From: Ochromonadaceae sp. CCMP2298
Taxonomy: Eukaryota; Sar; Synurophyceae; Ochromonadales; Ochromonadaceae
Length of the DNA stretch: 15,772 nt
Direction: 5' to 3'
NCBI GenBank assembly: GCA_026770595.1
Contig: MU633613.1
Coordinates: 22,564 to 38,335 of the forward strand
The notes beneath the pieces are model-generated. The model saw nothing but the letters and a program-made list of their open reading frames with translations, made no database searches and was not told the origin of the DNA. The translations under genes and the position numbers were made by a program. Of this stretch, positions 1 through 5,459 are shown piece by piece (positions within the stretch are counted from its first letter, which is position 1; each line of letters starts with the position of its first letter).

Positions 1-1034
1 TGGTACTTGGTCATGTGCATATCACTACCACATTTGCTGCATGGGGTAGTGCCAGTACCCCTACAGTCTCGAGCGTAGTGTTTGCCTTTGCCACAACGGT
101 AACAATCAGAGTCTTCTTTCCCATCCGATGGCGTAAGCCTCTTCTTCTTCTTGTCCGCCCAGCCAGCTTCTGGCTTTTCACCGTCTCCAAGGCGCATAGC
201 CTTACCCTTCTTGCCGACCGTTACCCAGGATTGAGAACCGGTAGTGTTCAAAACCTGATTCTTGAGCTTCTGGACAGTTTCGTCGAAGTCAGGATATTTC
301 GGGTCGTTCTTCAGCATTGACAGGGCGTCACCCAGTACGAATGCGTAGGTCTGACCGGAGAACGCCTTGGTCAGTTGGTAGCACTTGGTGCTGTTCGACA
401 TCTTGGCTCCGTTGCTGTCAGTCGCCATATCTATCTGCTCGATCAGTGACATGAATTCCAACATGAAGTCCGTGATGCTCGTGCCAGCCACGTACCTCAT
501 CGCCTCCCACAGCGCCTTCAACTCCGAGGAGTTGTTCTGTGCAAGGCCTCTGGTGATCTCTTGTAGAAGCATCCAGAGTCCTAGGGTGTTACCCTCTCTG
601 CGCAGCTCTCCGAATGTCTTGTGAGCGGACACCTCGGAGTACACAGTAGAGGTGAGTGTAGACATGATCGTGGGCCACAGCGCCAGCTTCTTCTTGTCGT
701 AGAACTCCTTAGTAGCATTCCATACCTTCCATCTTTTCTGTAGGGGCTCTCGGTCACGCTCTTCGTCCCAGGGCTTCAGAGACTTGCTGATCACCTTGAT
801 CGTCCTGTTGCGCACCGATACCTCCACTTCGTCTTCTTCCAATGGCTCGTCGTCCTCGTACGCCCACATGGTCTCCGTCTCCAGCTCCAGGAGGTTCTCC
901 ATGCCAAACTTCACTGCGATATCCAGGAATTTGTGCTTCCACATATCATGGGATACCTCACCGAGCTTATTACCGCGCATGATGCGGTCAGAGTCCCGGC
1001 TCTCGCCGTACTCGTCATCTCTCTTGTCGGCCAT
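1..1034 (-). CDS. LTR-retrotransposon Gag protein, N-terminal part (runs off window)
   Basis: On the minus strand an ATG at 1034 opens a frame of 344 codons that reaches the left edge with no stop, so the gene is partial. The start is MADKRDDEYGESRD. The middle is a mostly helical, charged region with several tryptophans. A lysine-rich linker (KKKKR) comes before a CX2CX4HX4C zinc knuckle with Cys311, Cys314, His319 and Cys324. A second knuckle begins at Cys332, Cys335 and His340, and its last Cys would be the next codon outside the window. This order is that of Gag/nucleocapsid proteins of LTR retrotransposons, which package element RNA into virus-like particles. A Ty1/copia-type origin is my guess, because no protease, integrase or reverse transcriptase is visible here. 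No frameshift or stop is seen in the visible part, which suggests a fairly young copy. Confidence 0.85.
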   Translation of the reverse strand, partial: MADKRDDEYGESRDSDRIMRGNKLGEVSHDMWKHKFLDIAVKFGMENLLELETETMWAYEDDEPLEEDEVEVSVRNRTIKVISKSLKPWDEERDREPLQKRWKVWNATKEFYDKKKLALWPTIMSTLTSTVYSEVSAHKTFGELRREGNTLGLWMLLQEITRGLAQNNSSELKALWEAMRYVAGTSITDFMLEFMSLIEQIDMATDSNGAKMSNSTKCYQLTKAFSGQTYAFVLGDALSMLKNDPKYPDFDETVQKLKNQVLNTTGSQSWVTVGKKGKAMRLGDGEKPEAGWADKKKKRLTPSDGKEDSDCYRCGKGKHYARDCRGTGTTPCSKCGSDMHMTKY

Positions 1035-1068
1035 CACACCAGACAGGCAGCGCGCTTATACAGACTGT

Positions 1069-1258
1069 AGACTTAAGCTCTTGTGTCGATTAACCTAGTA
1101 AATTCCGATAAAAGATCCCACTTTAGTTTGGTCTGACAAGTTGCTTTTCCCTGGGTTTCTCTGGGGGGTGATTAGAATCACCGTTGTGTGGTCGGCACTG
1201 AGAGAGCCCTGTGGATCGATCTACTGAATGGTAGACTCGATGACAAGAGCTTAAGTCT
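1069..1258. repeat. 16-bp perfect inverted repeat in the retrotransposon leader
   Basis: AGACTTAAGCTCTTGT at 1069-1084 is the exact reverse complement of 1243-1258. An imperfect extension on the RNA 5' side brings the arms to about 22 bp. The arms enclose the 1167-1182 palindrome, so element RNA could close a loop of about 158 nt around the presumed primer-binding region. Confidence 0.75.
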
Positions 1259-1340
1259 GCCGAGATCCTGTAGAAGGAACTCTCGACAGCTTCTCTCAGC
1301 ACCCATTTCTCTCTGTTTTGGTACTTCCACTGTTCTATTC

Positions 1341-1452
1341 TGATTCAACTTACGCTCTGACGTACTCGTTCTGACTCAGGCTATAGACCCAGTACTAGGA
1401 CATGACTCAGTCATTATGTCCCAGTTTACAATCACAGTTAGCACTTGATTCA
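1341..1452. promoter_or_regulatory. array of four TGAYTCA motifs (bZIP/AP-1-like sites)
   Basis: TGATTCA at 1341, TGACTCA at 1372, TGACTCA at 1403 and TGATTCA at 1446 all lie in the putative LTR. The starts are 31, 31 and 43 bp apart, close to whole helical turns. The 1403 copy sits in the perfect palindrome ATGACTCAGTCAT. TGA(C/G)TCA is the known site of AP-1/GCN4-type bZIP factors. An enhancer role in the element is inferred. Confidence 0.4.
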
Positions 1453-1523
1453 GGTATGAACATATCGTTATTGTATACAATATATACGTTACTATGTTCA
1501 CTCAACACCAATACGATGTCACA

Positions 1524-2051
1524 GCAATCTATTCGTTCGTAACTACCGTATTTGGGCGTATTTCGCCACAGCCATACAAATGCCTATTTTTGCCTATTCT
1601 ACAGTTTTCTCAACAACCCGGGCTCGGACGGGCTCGGAGTACGTACTTCAGAGCAGGGAAATCCAGGAATTGGATAAGGGAAACGGGGAATTTCCAACTT
1701 TCTGAGGGGAATTTCCAATCTTCTCAAGGAGAAATCCCAGGTTCCCCTATCGAATTCCCAGATTCCCCAGAAACCCGATAAAAGCCCGACGGCCCGACAT
1801 TTTGAATATAGGAGGCCCGACGGCCCGACTTTTCGGTCGGGCTGAAGCCCAGGGGTCCGCTCACGCTAAAGAGTAGAAGGGTTTTTTAGAAAACCGTATT
1901 TTGGTTTAATTGTCGAAAAAGACTACAATTTTTCACTCCAAAAGCGTCTATTGATGAGGTACAATGGAAAAAGGCAATCCAAAATCGAAAATTTCAATTG
2001 TGTGGAAATGCATCGATGGCATAAAAAGCAGCTTCTCCAGAACAGAGATCA
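1524..2051. other. gene-free repeat-bearing region
   Basis: I see no credible gene here. The region holds a 10-bp tandem GGGCTCGGA(C/G) at about 1620-1640, the 21-bp tandem repeat described separately, and two copies of GCCCGACGGCCCGAC at 1784-1798 and 1815-1829. The second copy runs into a GCCCGAC-TTTTCG-GTCGGGC hairpin (1823-1842). The rest is AT-rich. It may be debris of an older element next to the retrotransposon. Confidence 0.6.
1685..1726. repeat. 21-bp tandem repeat with GGGAATTTCC core
   Basis: Two adjacent 21-bp units (1685-1705 and 1706-1726) start with GGGGAATTTCCAA and differ at only a few later positions. Each contains GGGAATTTCC (1686-1695 and 1707-1716), which equals the Rel/NF-kappaB consensus GGGRNNYYCC. 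Whether any factor binds is unknown. Confidence 0.7.
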
Positions 2052-2304
2052 GAGTTGGGGGCTGCCCTTGATTTGTATGGTGTGGAATTCAGTGTGACTC
2101 GAGAATCCGCAGTCGAAATTGCGGGACGACGCGGGGTTGTGTAGAACCAAATCAAAAGTTTTCCCTGGATTTTCCGCAAACAAATCCAGGGAATAGATGA
2201 GCGGGCGAACTCAGCGCGCAGACTCTCTGGTGCAGAATGGATCGCCGCATGATGAGGTTCGATATATTCTACACCATACAAATTAACCTCAGCTCCTCTA
2301 ACTC
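2052..2304. repeat. fold-back repeat, possible MITE remnant
   Basis: The left arm 2052-2088 (core ATTTGTATGGTGTGGAAT) and the right arm 2266-2304 (core ATTCTACACCATACAAATT) are imperfect reverse complements. The best 19-bp core matches at 17 positions, with weaker pairing outside it. Between the arms sits a perfect hairpin with 12-bp arms, TTCCCTGGATTT (2161-2172) and AAATCCAGGGAA (2182-2193), and a 9-nt loop. There is no transposase frame. This fits a decayed non-autonomous DNA element, but no target-site duplication is clear. Confidence 0.5.
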
Positions 2305-2465
2305 GCTTTGTGTCGCACACTGCACGTCTCCTAAATCCACCTCCTGTCACCAGCTCAGGGAAAGGAGGGGCTCTCGGGCTCTTCGCACAGACTTCCTTGG
2401 ATCGCCACAGCTTAACGTAAGATATATTATACCTGCACTTTGTCGATGTAAGCGAGTCCCGCTAA

Positions 2466-2905
2466 GTCTACAAGTGCCCCCTCCACCCACTCCTTATACT
2501 ACGCCCCCTCCCACCCACCCCCCCTTCCCACGCGCCCTCCGCCCATATTACTGCACAGCAATCACCTCCCAAACCCAAGTCTTCTCGGGGTGGTTTTCGG
2601 GGGGTCAACCCCACTAATAAACATGCGACCTGGAAAGCAAGCACTGCGCAGGCATCGAACAAGCACCACGCGAAGCTCTGTCCTGGAGGTGACAAATCAC
2701 ATACAATCCTTGGCGGCGGTAAGTAATGCTATTCGCGTATGCAAAGAATTACTATTTGGGATATTACATATATTTTACGACTCAACCTCTCATTCCCTAA
2801 CCGCCCATACCCCTACCCCCCTATCTGGCTATCCTCCCCACCCCCCCATCCGCCCCCCCTATCCCCCATCCCCTAACCCCCCCCCTCCCCCTATCCCCTA
2901 TCACC
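2466..2905. repeat. C-rich low-complexity tracts
   Basis: Two blocks of C-runs on the plus strand (about 2477-2547 and 2790-2905) are separated by ordinary sequence. The second is mostly CCC/CCCC runs split by TA, AT or T, with occasional telomere-like CCCTAA. Apparent proline-rich frames here are low-complexity artefacts. The tracts could form i-motifs on this strand and G-quadruplexes on the other. Confidence 0.8.
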
Positions 2906-2944
2906 TACACACTATAATGTGCAGTCAGCCAGCCAGTCCCATCA

Positions 2945-3146
2945 AGGGAGGGGGATATGGGTGTAGGTGGTGTTAGGGATGGGGTTAGCTGCAGTAGTAG
3001 CACTACTACGGGTACGGGTATGTGGGGGCAGAGGGACAGGGATAGAGACAGGGACGAGTATAGGGACAGGGACAGGGACAGGGGTAGGGACCGGGACAGG
3101 GATAGAGACGAGTATAGGGGCAGGGAAAGGGACAGAGACATGGGCG
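2945..3146. repeat. G-rich GGGACA/GGGATA minisatellite with G-quadruplex potential
   Basis: After 2945 the plus strand turns G-rich. From about 3028 it is a degenerate hexamer array of GGGACA, GGGATA and GAGACA. A higher-order unit ending in GACGAGTATAGGG occurs twice. Within 3063-3101 there are seven G3-4 runs with loops of 2-3 nt, an ideal G-quadruplex arrangement. In one frame it reads as Arg-Asp dipeptides, which I take as a by-product of the hexamer. Confidence 0.85.
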
Positions 3147-3315
3147 AGTACAGCGAGAGGGCTTGTTGGTGACTACTTACTTACCAGCTCGTCGACACAG
3201 GAAGGTTCCAAGTGGGAGGTGCGCGGCCTGGTCAGTCCACACGTCCTGCCCTCGCGCTCCTTGCCCTCCTTGTCGCACTCGCCCTTCACGCCACTGCTGC
3301 TGCTTCTACTTCTCA

Positions 3316-3611
3316 GGTAGAAGGGAAGCGACCGGCGAGCAGCCCGCCCTGAAGATATGTGAAGCAGCTCCAGCGACGACAAGCCCCTTGAACTCCATCA
3401 GCATCCGCATAGAATATTGTAACCCCCCCAACCTCTCTTGCCTCTCCTTCGTACCTCCTTGTCCTCTGGCCACACTCTCAACAGCACAGCACCAGGCCTC
3501 TGCAATCTCCTGCGCCGAGTTGGCATCTTCTACAGCGCCCTCCGCGCTCTACACTTGAAAGTCGTGCTCAGAAAGTTGTCTGATTACGGATTGCAAGAAG
3601 ATTCAGAATGA
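3316..3611 (+). other. coding-like segment with a possible short intron, unrecognised
   Basis: This is a weak gene candidate. An open frame enters from upstream through GEQPALKICEAAPATT and SIRIEY. A possible donor GTAACC at 3419, a pyrimidine-rich tract and an AG at 3489 would remove 71 bp, close to the intron lengths in the neighbouring RPB4 gene. The frame then continues through NLLRRVGIFYSALRAL and KVVLRKLSDYGLQEDSE to a TGA at 3609-3611. The strong-looking acceptor CTTCTCAG ending at about 3316 could open the exon. I found no convincing first exon, and I recognise no domain. It may be a decayed gene or chance. Confidence 0.2.
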
Positions 3612-3916
3612 TCTACCGGTATGCAGCCGTTCTAGAATGCCAGCTCCATCTGCGCAGCCTCGAGATTGCAGAGCACCAGTTGCTTTGCTCTTGTGGGACC
3701 CATTTTTTCGTGTGGTTTTTTTTCTCGGTTTCCACTTGGAGAGGGTCCCCAAATACGGACGGGCCTCTACCCTTTAGCGTGGTGGGACCGCATGGAGGCA
3801 CTTTTGCAAAACGAGCTGCAGTCCCAGGTCAATTCCCCGTCATCGAGCTCTTCACCCAATCTAGTGGTACCATTATCTCCCTCATCACAAGGAGACGGAT
3901 GTCTTAGTTAGAACCC
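3612..3916. other. region without a confident gene
   Basis: Short open frames occur, for example one beginning MIYRYAAVLECQLHLRS at 3608 and one holding MEALLQNELQSQV at 3793. They lie in different frames, with no shared splice logic that I could defend. GGGACCC (about 3696) and GGGTCCC (about 3744) form a small inverted pair. The left arm of the outer inverted repeat starts at 3799. Confidence 0.4.
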
Positions 3917-4060
3917 ATTCTAACCCGCTTGCCCAGAGGCTGGGATTAAATCTAGAAATTGAGGGAGCTAAGGGGGGATCAAAAATCGATGGTTTTGAGA
4001 TTTTGCTACTCTAATTTCTAGATTTAACCCCAGCCCCCGGGCAAGCGGGGGGGTTTTAAT
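3917..4060. mobile_element. MITE-like element 1, about 144 bp
   Basis: Left arm 3917-3960 (CCCGCTTGCCCAGAGGCTGG, then GATTAAATCTAGAAATT) and right arm 4013-4060 are reverse complements. They differ by a 3-nt gap and a few mismatches and leave a loop of about 52 nt with no ORF. Size, long terminal inverted repeats and lack of coding fit a miniature inverted-repeat transposable element. Confidence 0.7.
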
Positions 4061-4107
4061 GAAGACATCCATCTACTCAGATATATCTCCTTGTGATAGG
4101 GAGATAA

Positions 4108-4358
4108 TGGTAGAGGGAAAATCATAATTAAACCGATTTTTTTTTTTTTTTTATAAAATATTTTTCGTGGGCAAAAAAAAAAAAATCCTAGAGGGTGTAA
4201 AAGAGGTGGTTTTCCACCAAAACTAGTAGGTTTTTGGTGAAAAACCACCTCTTTTACACTCTCCACTCAACCAATATTGTTTTTTTTTGCCCACGAAAAA
4301 TATTTTATAAAAAAAAAATAAAAAAAATATCGGTTTAATTATGATTTTCCCTCTACCA
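4108..4358. mobile_element. fold-back element 2, about 250-bp near-perfect palindrome
   Basis: The left half runs TGGTAGAGGGAAAATCATAA, TTAAACCGAT, a T-run, TATAAAATATTTTTCGTGGG and an A-run. The right half returns it in reverse complement up to 4358, differing mainly in the lengths of the A and T runs. The centre (4195-4259) is itself a stem: GTGTAAAAGAGGTGGTTTT against its complement, with the tip near CTAGTAG. Almost the whole element can fold into one long hairpin. It has no ORF and is a non-autonomous fold-back/MITE type element. Confidence 0.8.
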
Positions 4359-4422
4359 CCATATCGATGACATGGGTTTTTTCATTTTTTGCCGGAAAAC
4401 GCAGCTCGTTTTGCAAAATGTG

Positions 4423-4547
4423 ACCCCCTGGAAGAACTGCTGTGGAAGACTCTCCACCTTTGCCCTCACAAAGGCATCGACCACGCTCGCCGCAAGTGTC
4501 TGGTCACCTACATTGGCTCGCCCAGGCGTTGACTTGCGCGCAAGACA
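4423..4547 (+). promoter_or_regulatory. RPB4 upstream/leader segment
   Basis: This 125-bp gap between the outer inverted repeat and the RPB4 ATG must hold the leader and perhaps the core promoter. No TATA box is evident. A coding-like frame through CDPLEELLWKTLHLCPH ends at the TGA at 4530-4532, in frame with RPB4, so it cannot be part of RPB4 without skipping that stop. Confidence 0.35.
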
Positions 4548-5241
4548 ATGAGCGCTACAGTGGAGGACAACGAAAACGCCTGCACGCTGGACTTCGGCGA
4601 AGTTGATTTCGAGCAGCTGGAGGTGTTGACAAACGACGAAGTGTTCTTACTGCTGGGGAGGAGACTCGAGGAAGGAGTTACGAATGAGTAAGTTGCAAGA
4701 ATCGCTGTTGCCTTACAACTGGTCCTAACCCTCTGTCGGCTGCGTCGCCATCCCTGGTCCTTAGTTTGTTGCAGCAAACATACGCATACGTGGAACGGGT
4801 AGCGAGTACGAAAATCAACACATCTATTGAGCATCTAACGATGGAGATGAGAGAGTAAGCTTATCTTATCGTTCGCAGTTGATACTTGTACCGTTGCCTG
4901 AGCTAAACCTTCCGCACCGTTGACGAATGCAGGATCCTGGGAGACATCAAACTGAGAAAGACCAGCGGCGGAAACCCAGAGCCATTGCACAAGTTCGAGG
5001 CATGCTGTCTGGCCAATTTTATCCGTGATGTGAGTCTCCGCTTCTTTTCTGGCTATATGAGTTGTACTCTGTCTGACTACTGTTTATGGCTAATTCGATT
5101 TTCCGTGTTATGCAGGACGACAGCTCGGTGCAAGAAGTTCTCAGCTTACTTCCGAGTATGGCTATCTACGCATTAGACGATATCGAGATGGTGATCGGCA
5201 AAATCATGGCTGTGAAGGAGAAGTACGCCGGCGATCTGTGA
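4548..5241 (+). CDS. RPB4: RNA polymerase II subunit RPB4
   Basis: Four exons, 4548-4687, 4765-4854, 4933-5029 and 5116-5241, join to 453 nt and a 150-residue protein. Introns of 77, 78 and 86 bp have GTAAGT, GTAAGC and GTGAGT donors and AG acceptors; intron 1 has a TCCTAAC branch-like site. An in-frame TGA at 4530 and no other ATG fix the start. The product matches the RPB4/POLR2D family along its length: DFGEVDFEQLEVLTNDEVFLLL, abridged as the N-terminal strand-helix, then LLQQTYAYVERV, then the hallmark LHKFEACCLANF, and the C-terminal VLSLLPSM with a final DDIEMVIGKI helix. Human RPB4 has 142 residues. RPB4 pairs with RPB7 to form the stalk of polymerase II, acting in initiation and mRNA export or decay. 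A fold-back element ends about 125 bp upstream. The gene is convergent with the kinesin. Confidence 0.9.
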
Positions 5242-5343
5242 AGTGCACCGGAGAAGTGCCCGCATGTAAGAACTCGCCAACGTAGGCGATAGCGCAGCAG
5301 CCAGCCAATGGAATTGCTTGTATGAACTCAAAAAGTGTTTTGT

Positions 5344-5360
5344 AAGTAAATAGTTTACTT
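5344..5360. terminator. palindromic AGTAAA, possible two-way poly(A) signal
   Basis: AAGTAAA-TAG-TTTACTT is a perfect 7-bp inverted repeat in the 218-bp gap between the convergent RPB4 and kinesin genes. It reads AGTAAA, a known variant poly(A) hexamer, on both strands. For the kinesin it lies about 100 bp past the stop codon. Function is inferred from sequence and position. Confidence 0.35.
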
Positions 5361-5409
5361 AATCTGAATTGTACCACAAACTTCAAAGACTGTGAACATT
5401 CCAAAGAGA

Positions 5410-5415
5410 AATAAA
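5410..5415 (+). terminator. AATAAA poly(A) signal for RPB4
   Basis: A canonical AATAAA lies 169 bp after the RPB4 stop and only 45 bp before the kinesin stop codon on the other strand. Cleavage 10-30 bp downstream would make the two 3' untranslated regions overlap. Confidence 0.6.
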
Positions 5416-5459
5416 ATATACTGGCACACACGACGGAGAAGTAAGTCCCAATCGCGACA

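Larger units (their letters stand above)
1035..1523 (-). mobile_element. putative 5' leader and LTR of the retrotransposon
   Basis: This 489-bp stretch lies directly upstream of the Gag ATG and holds no gene. Read on the minus strand, a candidate LTR runs from TGTGACATCG (start at 1523) to CCACACAAC (about 1191-1183). It is followed at once by the 16-bp palindrome GGTGATTCTAATCACC (1182-1167), where a primer-binding site would be expected. AT-rich TATA-like sequence lies at about 1470-1490. The other LTR is outside the window, so the boundaries cannot be confirmed. They rest only on position, the TG...CA-type ends and the Gag orientation. Confidence 0.4.
3799..4422. repeat. outer inverted repeat bracketing two fold-back elements
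   Basis: CACTTTTGCAAAACGAGCTGC (3799-3819) returns as its reverse complement at 4401-4422 with one single-base indel, so 21 of 22 positions pair. The 624-bp interval contains both smaller fold-back elements. It could be the terminal inverted repeat of one larger non-autonomous element, or an inverted duplication. No flanking duplication was found. Confidence 0.6.

Noticed and set aside
2623-2718. Possible first exon: ATG, 32 codons and a GTAAGT donor
   Set aside because: The donor is good, but its phase does not join the best downstream coding-like segment, and the intervening 600 bp is low-complexity DNA.
2237-2976. Overlapping plus-strand frames rich in Pro and Thr
   Set aside because: They arise from C-rich tracts and fold-back sequence, lack any recognisable domain and contradict each other.
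2957-3172. Frame encoding an Arg-Asp dipeptide-repeat protein, reminiscent of splicing-factor tails
   Set aside because: It is produced by the GGGACA-type hexamer array; the other frames give equally regular repeats, and no conserved domain or splice context exists.
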